From: Sediminibacterium sp.
Lineage (GTDB): Bacteria; Bacteroidota; Bacteroidia; Chitinophagales; Chitinophagaceae
Length of the DNA stretch: 15,779 nt
Reading direction: 5' to 3'
NCBI GenBank assembly: GCA_023263235.1
Contig: JALQXE010000187.1
Span: 1 to 15,779, forward strand
Below the pieces are notes generated by a model, which worked only from the letters and a program-made list of their open reading frames with translations, did no database searches and had not been told where the DNA came from. Below are positions 1 to 7,588 of this stretch, piece after piece. Position numbers and translations under genes: made by a program. Position 1 is the stretch's first letter; the number at the start of each line of letters is the position of its first letter.

Positions 1-111
1 ATTACAATTGAAAAATATTTTTTATACATAAAAGTTTTTTAATTTTTTTAAGAATTCACATTGAATTCGTATTTTGATATCAATTTATAACACTTTTATC
101 AAAACTACATC

Positions 112-483
112 ATGAAAACAACGAAAATTATTTATTGGGTAACTACTGGGATTATTTGTTTATTCGCGTCCACAGCAATTATGATGAATTCAGAAATGGC
201 CAAAGAGGGAACAACACATTTAGGTATACCAAGATGGTTAGGTTTAGAAATTAGTATTAGCCAACTTATTGGACTTGTCCTTTTAATTATTCCCGCCATT
301 CCAGCGCGCATTAAGGAGTGGGCTTATGTTGGATTTGGTATCTTATATATTTCTGCTGCCATAGCCCATATTGCTGTTGGCGATCCACTTGGCAATACAA
401 TAATGGCAGTTGTATTTTTTGGCCTATTGCTTACATCTTATACAAGCTTCCACAAACTACAAGCTGCGAAAGCAAATACATAA
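112..483 (+). CDS. DoxX-like family integral membrane protein
   Basis: The product is a 123-residue, almost wholly hydrophobic protein with about four predicted membrane segments (residues roughly 5-25, 46-65, 68-88 and 94-112). The stretch IPARIKEWAYVGFG at about 63-76, then an ISAAIAHIAVGDP segment and a short basic C-terminal tail, matches the small DoxX-like proteins common in Bacteroidota. The biochemical role of this subgroup is not settled; distant relatives are tied to quinone or thiosulfate redox chemistry, but nothing here shows such an activity. The ATG at 112 follows an AT-rich leader without a Shine-Dalgarno, as usual for the phylum. The gene stands alone: the hairpin at 517-543 follows it and the next gene converges on it. 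Family assignment rests on overall pattern and is fairly sure; function is unknown. Confidence 0.8.
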   Translation: MKTTKIIYWVTTGIICLFASTAIMMNSEMAKEGTTHLGIPRWLGLEISISQLIGLVLLIIPAIPARIKEWAYVGFGILYISAAIAHIAVGDPLGNTIMAVVFFGLLLTSYTSFHKLQAAKANT

Positions 484-516
484 ATTGCTTATACCCCTTA
501 TAATTATAAAATAAAG

Positions 517-543
517 ACAAAGGCTCCCATTGGGAGCCTTTGT
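517..543. terminator. Strong hairpin terminator between convergent genes
   Basis: A perfect inverted repeat with 13-base arms (ACAAAGGCTCCCA and its complement) is centred on a single T at 530, between the stops of the DoxX-like gene (483) and the convergent M28 peptidase (589). On the minus strand the hairpin is followed by a T-rich stretch (TCTTTATTTTA, plus positions 507-516). On the plus strand no clean T run follows. It therefore looks best as a Rho-independent terminator for the peptidase gene, and probably also helps stop transcription from the left. Confidence 0.85.
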
Positions 544-588
544 GGTATTGGTATTAAGTAATTAATGTACAGTGGCGTATTTATTAGA

Positions 589-1896
589 TTATTTCAATTG
601 CTTAGTATCCACTCTCGTAGGAGTGTCTTTTCCAGAAACAATGGTTCTTGAACTTAAAGCAATGGCTTTAATAATTTCATTCATATTATCCATATCCAAT
701 GTTTGAAACTCATCACTTGGTTTATGGTAATTAGGCTCGCTATCCATTTTGGACGTTGATATGGTATGTGCTGGAACCCCTAATCTTGCAAGTGTTGCAT
801 TATCGGATCGGTAAAATAAGTTTTGTTCAGTGTATGGATCGGGATAAAATTTAAATGCAGAACCTTCTAAATTCTTTTGTAAAATGTCGCCCATATTTGT
901 TTTTTCATATCCTGTAATATAAGCGCTGTTTTTACCCCATTTGCTTTCGGTACCAATCATTTCTAAATTAAACATGGCTTTTACCGTTAATGGGTCAAAT
1001 TGTTTTGAAAAATATTGAGCGCCAAAACCACCCACTTCCTCTGCTGTAAAAGCAACAAAAATTAAAGTACGTTCGTTGTTGTTTATCTTTTTAAAATATT
1101 TCGCAAGCATAATCATTGCGGTGGTTCCTGCAGCATCATCATTGGCGCCATTATAAATTGAGTCCCCATTCACTGCTCTTGCGCTATTAATGCCCAAATG
1201 ATCATAGTGTCCAGAAAAAATAACAAACTCATTGGCCAATGACTTCCCTGGCAATACACCCACCACATTTGCCAACGCCATATTTTCAATTTTATGAGTA
1301 GCTTCAATGCTAAATTTAACAGGTTGGGTATTGGATAAAACAAACACTACATTTTTTTGATCGGCAGTGATATTGGATTTGAACTGAACTAGCCTAGAAA
1401 AATTATTCGCAAAACTTTCATCAACCAATACTATATGATTTGAAGTTGCAGAAAGAAATTTTCGAGCAGCTTGACCAAAATTATCATCCTTATTAATTTT
1501 TGCAATTGTATAACCACTTGCTTCATTTATACTTAAAGAAGGTTGTGCGGTAATCACAATAACATTTTTTTGATCCAACACAAGACCATCAAAATTCGCT
1601 ATAGCGCTTATAAATTTTGCGCTTAATTTTGAAAAGCTTTGTAAATAGCTACCGCTATTGTTTAACGTATTTAATCCAGTTTGCTTAAATTCATTTGCAA
1701 TAAAATCGGCCGCTTTGTCTATTCCTTTAGAAAAAGTACGTCTTCCTTCTAATTCATCTGATGATAAATACTTTTCAATTCTTTCTGTTTCTACTTTATT
1801 AATGATTGCATTTACGTCCTGTGCCATAACTTGCAATCCAATTACTGTACATAGAATAATTAAAAAACTACTTCTTTTTTTCATAACGATTTTCAT
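589..1896 (-). CDS. Secreted M28-family zinc metallopeptidase
   Basis: A 435-residue exported peptidase of the M28 (aminopeptidase Y/S-like) family. The N-terminus is a signal peptide with a hydrophobic core at about 10-20, ending V-M-A-Q near 26. The catalytic domain fills the C-terminal half. The first zinc-ligand motif is SGHYDHLG (H230 as ligand, D232 behind it), then GANDDAAG (D253 bridging), FTAEE (E286 as general base, E287 as ligand), NLEMIG (E312) and NYHKPSDEF (H391). All five ligand positions are filled, though one carries Glu where many M28 enzymes have Asp. The first ~200 residues hold a less conserved domain. It probably cleaves N-terminal residues from peptides in the periplasm or outside the cell. 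ATG 1896 is used here; ATG 1884 (MKKRSS) gives an equally good signal peptide. It is monocistronic and divergent from the sigma factor gene. Confidence 0.92.
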   Translation of the reverse strand: MKIVMKKRSSFLIILCTVIGLQVMAQDVNAIINKVETERIEKYLSSDELEGRRTFSKGIDKAADFIANEFKQTGLNTLNNSGSYLQSFSKLSAKFISAIANFDGLVLDQKNVIVITAQPSLSINEASGYTIAKINKDDNFGQAARKFLSATSNHIVLVDESFANNFSRLVQFKSNITADQKNVVFVLSNTQPVKFSIEATHKIENMALANVVGVLPGKSLANEFVIFSGHYDHLGINSARAVNGDSIYNGANDDAAGTTAMIMLAKYFKKINNNERTLIFVAFTAEEVGGFGAQYFSKQFDPLTVKAMFNLEMIGTESKWGKNSAYITGYEKTNMGDILQKNLEGSAFKFYPDPYTEQNLFYRSDNATLARLGVPAHTISTSKMDSEPNYHKPSDEFQTLDMDNMNEIIKAIALSSRTIVSGKDTPTRVDTKQLK

Positions 1897-1910
1897 TAAA
1901 TATTGAACTT

Positions 1911-1918
1911 TAAAGATA
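1911..1918 (-). promoter_or_regulatory. Candidate -7 box for the M28 peptidase gene
   Basis: Read on the minus strand this is TATCTTTA, a seven-of-eight match to the Bacteroidota -7 consensus TAnnTTTG, 14 bases ahead of the first ATG (1896). No clear TTTG -33 element lies at the right distance, so this is a weak call. Confidence 0.35.
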
Positions 1919-1949
1919 AAGCATTAAACCTTCCTAGTAAAGTATTGTC

Positions 1950-1957
1950 TAAATTTG
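1950..1957 (+). promoter_or_regulatory. Exact TAnnTTTG box just before the sigma factor ATG
   Basis: TAAATTTG matches the Bacteroidota -7 consensus exactly and ends three bases before the ATG at 1961. A transcript started at the usual few bases downstream would begin at or next to the start codon, giving a leaderless message. No good -33 TTTG is seen upstream (TTCC at 1931-1934 is the nearest position), so it may be a chance match in AT-rich DNA. Confidence 0.4.
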
Positions 1958-1960
1958 TAT

Positions 1961-2503
1961 ATGCATCCCGATCAAGCGCTAGTTATAGAATTTCAGTCGA
2001 CTACTCACAAAGAGGGGCCTTTTACGCAATTGCTAAAGCGACATCAGCAGCGAGTATATTACCAAATAAAGAGGATGCTTAATAATCATATGGACGCTGA
2101 TGATGTAGCACAGCAAGTATGGATAAAAGTTTGGAATAAATTAGATGGCTTTAAAATGGAAAGCGAATTTTCTACCTGGTTATTTAGAATTGCCTACAAT
2201 GAAACCTTGAATTTTATTCAAAAACAACAAAAACAATCCGGATTGAACGAGGATGCCGATAAACTTAGCTATGAAGATGCCCCAACAGGTTCGGATCACC
2301 CAAAGTCTAGTCAAATTCAAATTGCTTTGGACAGGGCCATAAAACAACTGCCTGAAAAACAACGATTTGTATTTATGTTGCGCTATTTCGAAGAGATGAA
2401 TTATGAGAAGATTGCAACTATTACAGGTACCACCGTGGGTGGCGCAAAGGCTAATTATCACCAAGCCATAAAAAAAATGGAGGAAATTTTGAAACAGGAT
2501 TAA
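1961..2503 (+). CDS. ECF-type RNA polymerase sigma factor
   Basis: A 180-residue group-IV (extracytoplasmic function) sigma factor that would direct RNA polymerase to a small stress regulon. Region 2 covers about residues 21-88, with the core-binding and -10-recognition stretch DADDVAQQVWIKVW (45-58) and STWLFRIAYNE (71-81). Region 4 covers about 117-172, with LPEKQRFVFMLRYFEEMNYEKI and a helix-turn-helix that reads -35 elements. There is no region 3 and no C-terminal extension, so this is a minimal ECF factor. The ATG at 1961 is chosen; a TTG two codons upstream keeps the frame open but lies inside a promoter-like box. The next gene starts 6 bases after its stop and encodes a single-pass membrane protein fit to be its anti-sigma factor. 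Which ECF subgroup it belongs to cannot be told by eye. Confidence 0.93.
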   Translation: MHPDQALVIEFQSTTHKEGPFTQLLKRHQQRVYYQIKRMLNNHMDADDVAQQVWIKVWNKLDGFKMESEFSTWLFRIAYNETLNFIQKQQKQSGLNEDADKLSYEDAPTGSDHPKSSQIQIALDRAIKQLPEKQRFVFMLRYFEEMNYEKIATITGTTVGGAKANYHQAIKKMEEILKQD

Positions 2504-2509
2504 ACCTTA

Positions 2510-2992
2510 ATGAAACAAATAAGTCAAATGATGGAAATGGAGAACAACTTTAAAGAAAATAATCTTGAGCAAGACAAGGCCTTAGTAGAAGCCCTTTTTG
2601 GCAAGGAAACCTTGATGGATTTTGATGAAAATCAAATGCAATCATCGGATACTTTTTTCCAAAAACAACAGGCTGCTATTTTAAAAGCCGTTGGTAAGCC
2701 AAAATCCAAAATTATATTATTAAGTAACTGGAGTAAACTAGCAGTTGCCGCATCCTTTTTGGCGATTGTTGTTACAAGTTACCTAATCATACAAAGAAAT
2801 ACACAAACTGAAAGCGTTACTGAGTTTGTAAAAATTGAAGAAATTCCTTCGGAAGAAATTGAGCATTATGTAAACAATAACGAAATGATTGCTGAAATAG
2901 ATTGGTCTTCTGAAATAAATGAAGAAGCTGAAATTTATGATGATGTCATATTAAATGACATTACAAATAAAGACACCAATAATACCCAATAA
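2510..2992 (+). CDS. Single-pass membrane protein, putative anti-sigma factor
   Basis: The 160-residue product has a soluble N-terminal part (about 1-73), one membrane segment (about 76-94, LAVAASFLAIVVTSYLII) and a strongly acidic C-terminal tail (about 100-160) that would lie in the periplasm. Its place 6 bases behind an ECF sigma gene, and its topology, are those of an anti-sigma factor that holds the sigma at the inner membrane. It lacks the H-x3-C-x2-C zinc motif of ZAS anti-sigma domains; in fact it has no cysteine or upstream histidine pair, so if it binds sigma it does so through another fold. Several in-frame Met codons lie within the first 10 residues (MKQISQMMEM), so the exact start is uncertain by up to 9 codons. 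The function is inferred from context, not from a recognised domain. Confidence 0.7.
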   Translation: MKQISQMMEMENNFKENNLEQDKALVEALFGKETLMDFDENQMQSSDTFFQKQQAAILKAVGKPKSKIILLSNWSKLAVAASFLAIVVTSYLIIQRNTQTESVTEFVKIEEIPSEEIEHYVNNNEMIAEIDWSSEINEEAEIYDDVILNDITNKDTNNTQ

Positions 2993-3019
2993 ATTTTTTA
3001 TAAATAAAACACAAACACA

Positions 3020-3445
3020 ATGAAAAAGATTTTCCTTTTATGTTTAGTTATTTTAATCACTATTGCTTCTAACGCACAACCCCCAATGAGACAAGATGGT
3101 GGAAGAGGTCCTGGAAAAGGCGGAAGAGGAGTAAATAAAGAAAAAATTGAATTGTATAAAATTCAATTTATTACCGAAAAATTGGCTTTAACTGCGACAG
3201 AAGCTGAACAATTTTGGCCCGTATATGAAGCGCACAAAAAAGCAATGAAAGAGATTATAGATACAAAGTTGGGAGACGAAATTCAGCTACAAGAAGCAAG
3301 TTTGGCTGCCAGAAAAAAATATAAAACTGACTTAAAAGCAGTTTTAAAAACAGATGATAGAATTAATAATGCACTAAAAGTAGAGCGTGAATTTTTAAAG
3401 AAGATGCGCTCGGAAATGAATAAAAGAAAAGGATTTCGAGCATAA
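3020..3445 (+). CDS. Spy/CpxP-like periplasmic protein, putative stress sensor
   Basis: A 141-residue exported protein. The signal peptide (1-19) ends S-N-A before Q20, followed by a Gly/Arg-rich low-complexity stretch (about 27-37). The rest is helical and highly charged, with the LTxxE/Q-like motif LTATEAEQFWPVYEAH (57-72) seen in Spy, CpxP and related periplasmic chaperones or metal sensors. In Bacteroidota such proteins are commonly found behind an ECF sigma gene and are often labelled sensors of the sigma pathway. It starts 27 bases after the anti-sigma candidate and is followed by a terminator, so it closes the three-gene unit. The likely job is to bind misfolded protein or metal in the periplasm and feed the signal to the membrane protein; that link is inference. 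No metal-binding His/Cys cluster is seen. Confidence 0.78.
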   Translation: MKKIFLLCLVILITIASNAQPPMRQDGGRGPGKGGRGVNKEKIELYKIQFITEKLALTATEAEQFWPVYEAHKKAMKEIIDTKLGDEIQLQEASLAARKKYKTDLKAVLKTDDRINNALKVEREFLKKMRSEMNKRKGFRA

Positions 3446-3466
3446 GCAATTTTTAGTTAATAAGAG

Positions 3467-3491
3467 CGCCTCCAAATTTTGGGGGCGTTTT
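3467..3491 (+). terminator. Rho-independent terminator of the ECF module
   Basis: CGCCTCCAA (3467-3475) pairs with TTGGGGGCG (3479-3487), with one T-G pair, forming a stem with a very short A/T loop. TTTTTATTT follows at once. It lies 21 bases after the stop of the Spy-like gene and separates it from the M20 peptidase gene. Confidence 0.85.
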
Positions 3492-3535
3492 TATTTATGC
3501 ATATCCTTTTGTATATTACAGTTACAATAAAGAAT

Positions 3536-4981
3536 ATGAAAAAAGTAATTAGTATAATTGGAATTATCTTATTGGTGACAATGATATTTATTGGAATTAA
3601 AACCATTACCAATAAGCCTGTTAACCATACCAAAGTGGTAAGCTTAATGGCCTTACCAGAAAATGCATTGTCACATATGAGTGCTGCTATTCAATTAAGA
3701 ACAGAAACACCGAATGATGATTATCAATTTGATACTGCAACTTTTATGAGTTACCGAAAATTTTTAGAAACTACATACCCATTAATTCATAAAAATTTGA
3801 CAAGAACGATTATTGATAGTTTTAACTATATCTACGAATGGAAAGGGACCGACCCATCCATTTTACCAATGGTTTTGATGGCGCATTATGATGTAGTTCC
3901 TGTGGAGGAGTCGGCTGTAAAGCTTTGGCATGCCAAACCCTACGGAGGTGAAATAAAAGACAATTATATATGGGGTAGAGGGGTATTAGATGATAAAGCG
4001 AGTATGATTAGTATTTTAGAAGCTGTTGAAGCACAACTGGGAAAAGGATTTACACCTAAACAAACAATATTATTATGTTTTGGGGCCGACGAAGAGTCAA
4101 GTGGAAAAGGTGCTACCGCCATGGTGAAATATTTTAAACAAATGAATAGAAAATTTGATTTAGTGGTGGATGAGGGTGGAGAAATTTCAACTGAACATAA
4201 CAAATCGGTTAAAGCGCCAATTGCTTCTATTGGAGTGGGTGAAAAAGGATATGTGACTTTGGTTTTAACTGCTCAAAAAGAAGGGGGTCATTCTTCCATT
4301 CCAGCAGCAGCAACAGCCATTGATATATTGAGTAATGGAATTGCAAAATTGAGTCAAAATCCAATGCCTACAAAATTAACACCACCTATTGAAGCTTATC
4401 TAAAAAGTATTAGTGCTTACAATGAAAACTTCTTGGACAAAATGTTTTTATCCAATATGTGGTTGTTTAAAAGCAGTGTAGTAAATTCAATGACAAAAGA
4501 TCCAATGAGCAATGCATTGGTACGTACCACAATGGTCCCCACCGTTTTTAACAGTGGTGTGAGAGACAATGTAATTCCCACTTTTGCAACGGCCTACGTT
4601 AATAGTAGAATCCTTCCAGGTCAATCTAGCAAAGATGTTTTTGATTATGTTCAAAAAACAATTAACGATACCAATATAAAAATCACTTACTACAAAAATT
4701 ACATGACCGAGCCATCTCCCACAACCGATGTGAATAGTAAATATTATAAAAGGGTAGAAAAAGCTGTACGTTCAGTTGTAAAGGATGTGGTCGTTGCACC
4801 CATGTTAATGGTAGGTGCAACTGATTCTAGAAATTATCGAGAAGTGAGTGATGGGGTTGTTAATTTTACACCATTGACAGACGCTAAAGGTTATCATGGC
4901 ATTGACGAAAGACTTCAAATTTCAGACTTTCAAAAATGTTTTAACTTTTATACTATTTTAATAAAAGGCGAAGAAAAATAA
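3536..4981 (+). CDS. M20-family metallopeptidase, PM20D1/Cps1-like
   Basis: A 481-residue di-zinc carboxypeptidase of the M20 family, close in layout to vacuolar carboxypeptidase S and PM20D1, which cleave Gly-Xaa peptides or N-acyl amino acids. Visible motifs: MAHYDVVP (H117 as ligand, D119 catalytic), RGVLDDK (D152 bridging), GADEESSG (E186 as base, E187 as ligand), VVDEGG (D212) and GYHGIDE (H454). GGHSS (H252) sits in the lid domain. All catalytic positions are intact. The N-terminus (about 5-21) is a hydrophobic signal or anchor, so it acts outside the cytoplasm or tethered to the membrane. The ATG at 3536 is preferred: a longer frame opening at a TTG at 3479 would start inside the terminator stem and split the signal. 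The amidohydrolase gene starts 6 bases after its stop, which suggests an operon. Confidence 0.9.
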   Translation: MKKVISIIGIILLVTMIFIGIKTITNKPVNHTKVVSLMALPENALSHMSAAIQLRTETPNDDYQFDTATFMSYRKFLETTYPLIHKNLTRTIIDSFNYIYEWKGTDPSILPMVLMAHYDVVPVEESAVKLWHAKPYGGEIKDNYIWGRGVLDDKASMISILEAVEAQLGKGFTPKQTILLCFGADEESSGKGATAMVKYFKQMNRKFDLVVDEGGEISTEHNKSVKAPIASIGVGEKGYVTLVLTAQKEGGHSSIPAAATAIDILSNGIAKLSQNPMPTKLTPPIEAYLKSISAYNENFLDKMFLSNMWLFKSSVVNSMTKDPMSNALVRTTMVPTVFNSGVRDNVIPTFATAYVNSRILPGQSSKDVFDYVQKTINDTNIKITYYKNYMTEPSPTTDVNSKYYKRVEKAVRSVVKDVVVAPMLMVGATDSRNYREVSDGVVNFTPLTDAKGYHGIDERLQISDFQKCFNFYTILIKGEEK

Positions 4982-4987
4982 AAAATT

Positions 4988-6274
4988 ATGAAAAAAATAT
5001 ACACAGCAGTATTACTAATTATCACTACATTGTTTTTAAGCAATGAGATAGTTGCTCAAAAATCTATTTTAATAAAATGCGGCAAATTATTAGACACGAA
5101 AACAGGAAAGGTATCAGAAAATCAATTTTTATTATTAAAAGGGAATACAATTGCATCTATTAGCAATACGGCAAGTAAAGCAGATAGTACAATTGACTTA
5201 AGTGCATATTTTGTAATGCCTGGTATGATTGACGCACATACCCATGTTTTATTACAAGGAGATATAACTTCTGAGGATTATGATGTGCAAATTTTAAAAG
5301 AGTCCATTCCTTATAGAACTCTAAGGGCAAGTAAAAGTGCTGAGAAATCTATCTTAAATGGTTTTACTACCATTAGAGACCTAGGTACTGAAGGTGCAGG
5401 ATTTGCCGATGTAGATGTTAAAAAAGCAATTAACAAAGGAGTCATAACTGGTCCAAGAATGCAGGTAGCAACCCTTGCAATGAATACTACTGGTCACTAC
5501 CCTATCAAAGCTTCCGATTATGCATGGGAATTAAAATTTCCTAAAGGTGTAATTGAAATTACAGGTGCCGACGAAGCAAGAAAAGCAGTACGTCAACAAA
5601 TTGAACAAGGAGCAGATTGGATCAAAATTTATGCCGACCGAGGATATTATCGTTTAGCGGATGGGTCCTTCAGGTCACTGCCTAATTTTACGAGCGAAGA
5701 AATTACTGCTATTGGTGATGAAACTTTAAGAAGTAGAAAAAAATTAGCAGCACATGCAATGACCCGTGATGGGATTTTGGCAGCAATTAATGCAGGTGCT
5801 ATTTCTATTGAACATGGTTCAGGAATGGACGAAGAGTGTATGAAGCTTATGGCTGCAAAGGGTATTTTTTGGTGTCCGACTTTATTTGTAAATGAATATG
5901 TAGCAGAAGGAAGAGCAAAACTTGGAAGTCCTATAAATTTATATTTTCAGCAATCTATTGAAGCAACTTTTAAAAAAGCAATTCAACTAGGTGTGAAACT
6001 TACCTACGGAACTGATATTGGTGGATATGATTGGAATTTACCACAGGCTGCAGATTTTACCTACTTTGTTAAATGGGGATTGACACCTATACAAGCCATA
6101 CAAACGGCTACCATTACTGCTGCTGAACTATTGGGTATGCAAGGTAAGTTAGGTGAAATTAAAGAAGGTGCTTTTGCCGATATCATTGCCCTTAAAAAAG
6201 ATCCAACCAAAGATATCAATGCCTTACAAAATGTGGATTGGGTAATGAAAGACGGTAAAGTGTATAAGAACTAA
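4988..6274 (+). CDS. Secreted amidohydrolase, prolidase/imidazolonepropionase-like
   Basis: A 428-residue member of the metal-dependent amidohydrolase superfamily with a signal peptide (core about 5-18, ending I-V-A-Q at 24). After a small N-terminal beta-sandwich part, the TIM barrel shows DAHTH (H84, H86), a DWIKIYA strand with K213 that could be the carboxylated bridging lysine, AAHAMT (H256), SIEHGSG (H276) and YGTDIGG (D343). The C-terminus returns to the sandwich (KEGAFADIIALKKDP). This set of residues fits the binuclear subgroup whose studied members hydrolyse L-Xaa-L-Pro, Xaa-Arg/Lys or related dipeptides. Next to the M20 peptidase it likely finishes the breakdown of small peptides or N-acyl amino acids in the periplasm; the true substrate cannot be read from sequence. 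Its stop overlaps the stop of the convergent transporter gene. Confidence 0.9.
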   Translation: MKKIYTAVLLIITTLFLSNEIVAQKSILIKCGKLLDTKTGKVSENQFLLLKGNTIASISNTASKADSTIDLSAYFVMPGMIDAHTHVLLQGDITSEDYDVQILKESIPYRTLRASKSAEKSILNGFTTIRDLGTEGAGFADVDVKKAINKGVITGPRMQVATLAMNTTGHYPIKASDYAWELKFPKGVIEITGADEARKAVRQQIEQGADWIKIYADRGYYRLADGSFRSLPNFTSEEITAIGDETLRSRKKLAAHAMTRDGILAAINAGAISIEHGSGMDEECMKLMAAKGIFWCPTLFVNEYVAEGRAKLGSPINLYFQQSIEATFKKAIQLGVKLTYGTDIGGYDWNLPQAADFTYFVKWGLTPIQAIQTATITAAELLGMQGKLGEIKEGAFADIIALKKDPTKDINALQNVDWVMKDGKVYKN

Positions 6275-7512
6275 TTTTCTAATTTCACTTTATACCCTTT
6301 CCATCCAAAATAAGCAACTACTAAAAAGCAGCATAAAGGCACTATATAACCTAATTGTATATTGCCTGTGCCATCACTTATGAGTCCAAAAATTCTAGGG
6401 AGTATTGCACCCCCTACAATGGACATTACAATTAAACTACTCGCCATTTCGGTATCAGAACCTAAATTTTTGATGCCAAGGGAAAAAATAGTAGGAAACA
6501 TTATAGACATAAAAAAACAAATGCCAATAAGCGCATAAATGGTAATTATTCCTTGGCCAGTTATTGCAACTCCACAAAGTAGAATACTAACAATGGCATA
6601 AATCATCAATAATTTATGTGGTGCAATAAATTTCATAATTGCAGTGCCGGCAAAACGTCCAATTAAAAAAGCAAGTCCGCCAATACCTAAATAATCTGCT
6701 GCTTCCAATTCCGTGATGTTGGCTGCCTTTGTAGCATATAAAATAAATAAACTGAAAACGCAAACCTGCGCGCCTACATAAAAAAATTGTGCAATTACAG
6801 CCCAAGTTAAATGCGAATGTCTAAATGTTTTAAATAAACTTTTCGAACCCTCTTGCTCATTTTTTCTTAAATCTGGTAACTGTATAAAATAAAATAGTAT
6901 GGCTACCAATATTAAAACAAAGGCTAAAATGGTATAAGGTGTTTTTACACTATATGCCTCGGTTGCCAATGCAATTTTTTTGGCTGCTTCGCTCATTGTT
7001 GCTAATTCAGCATCGCTATGTCCCTGGGTTAATATTACTCTTGCGCCAATTGCGGGTGCTAATGCTACTGCCAATCCATTAAATGACTGCGCTAAATTTA
7101 ATCTTTGTGTTGAAGTAGAAGGATCACCTAATGCTGATACATAAGGGTTGGCCGCGGTTTCTAAAATGGTTAGCCCACAAGCAATTACAAACAAAGCCAG
7201 TAAAAAGTAATTATAGGATTGATGGTTTGCGGCAGGTACAAATAAAAAAGAACCTACTGCAAATAATAATAAACCAGAAATGATACCCATTTTATAGCCA
7301 CATTTTTTCATAAGGTACCCCGCAGGAAGGGCCATGAAAAAATAAGCAATAAACACTGCTGAATCAACCAATGTAGACTGTGTAGTGCTTAAGGTAAACG
7401 ACTTTTTTAAATGAGGGATTAAGATCGGATCTAAATTGTGTGCAAAACCCCATAAAAAAAATAGACAAGTAATTAATATAAAAGGGGTTGTGTACGTTTT
7501 TGTTTTTTGCAT
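6271..7512 (-). CDS. FucP-family sugar:H+ symporter (MFS)
   Basis: The 413-residue product has about 12 membrane segments and closely matches the FucP/GluP-type fucose, glucose and galactose permeases of the major facilitator superfamily. Diagnostic stretches are FFLWGFAHNLDPILIPHLKK (18-37), PAGYLMKKCGYKMGI (63-77), and LETAANPY (117-124), whose E118 matches the sugar-coupling Glu135 of E. coli FucP. The acidic residue in helix 1 is D28 in NLDP, one position before where E. coli FucP has Asp46; from memory the NLDP form is usual in Bacteroidota homologues. The substrate is an unknown monosaccharide: no isomerase, kinase or glycosidase gene lies beside it. It starts 76 bases from a divergent NIPSNAP gene, so the two may share control, and its stop overlaps the amidohydrolase stop by four bases. 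Confidence 0.9.
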   Translation of the reverse strand: MQKTKTYTTPFILITCLFFLWGFAHNLDPILIPHLKKSFTLSTTQSTLVDSAVFIAYFFMALPAGYLMKKCGYKMGIISGLLLFAVGSFLFVPAANHQSYNYFLLALFVIACGLTILETAANPYVSALGDPSTSTQRLNLAQSFNGLAVALAPAIGARVILTQGHSDAELATMSEAAKKIALATEAYSVKTPYTILAFVLILVAILFYFIQLPDLRKNEQEGSKSLFKTFRHSHLTWAVIAQFFYVGAQVCVFSLFILYATKAANITELEAADYLGIGGLAFLIGRFAGTAIMKFIAPHKLLMIYAIVSILLCGVAITGQGIITIYALIGICFFMSIMFPTIFSLGIKNLGSDTEMASSLIVMSIVGGAILPRIFGLISDGTGNIQLGYIVPLCCFLVVAYFGWKGYKVKLEN

Positions 7513-7548
7513 GCCATCGTAATTATATATAAATATAATAAATATTCA

Positions 7549-7575
7549 TTGTTGTAGACAGAAACACTACATTTG
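7549..7575 (+). promoter_or_regulatory. Promoter of the NIPSNAP gene
   Basis: TACATTTG at 7568-7575 matches the Bacteroidota -7 consensus TAnnTTTG exactly. A TTG at 7549-7551, 16 bases upstream, can serve as the -33 element, slightly close to the usual 17-23. Transcription would start near 7580, leaving a leader of about 8-15 bases before the ATG at 7589 or 7595. On the other strand TATATTTA-like sequence in 7525-7540 could serve the divergent sugar permease gene, but no -33 is seen there. Confidence 0.6.
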
Positions 7576-7588
7576 AGTTATATAAACG

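Noticed and set aside
544..555. GGTATT repeated twice after the terminator
   Set aside because: Only two copies of a short AT-rich hexamer; most likely chance.
1658..1906. 82-codon plus-strand frame antisense to the M28 peptidase
   Set aside because: It is the mirror of a conserved coding sequence and its product has no family features.
3479..3535. Upstream extension of the M20 peptidase from a TTG codon
   Set aside because: It would start inside the terminator stem, and the ATG at 3536 directly begins a clean signal sequence.
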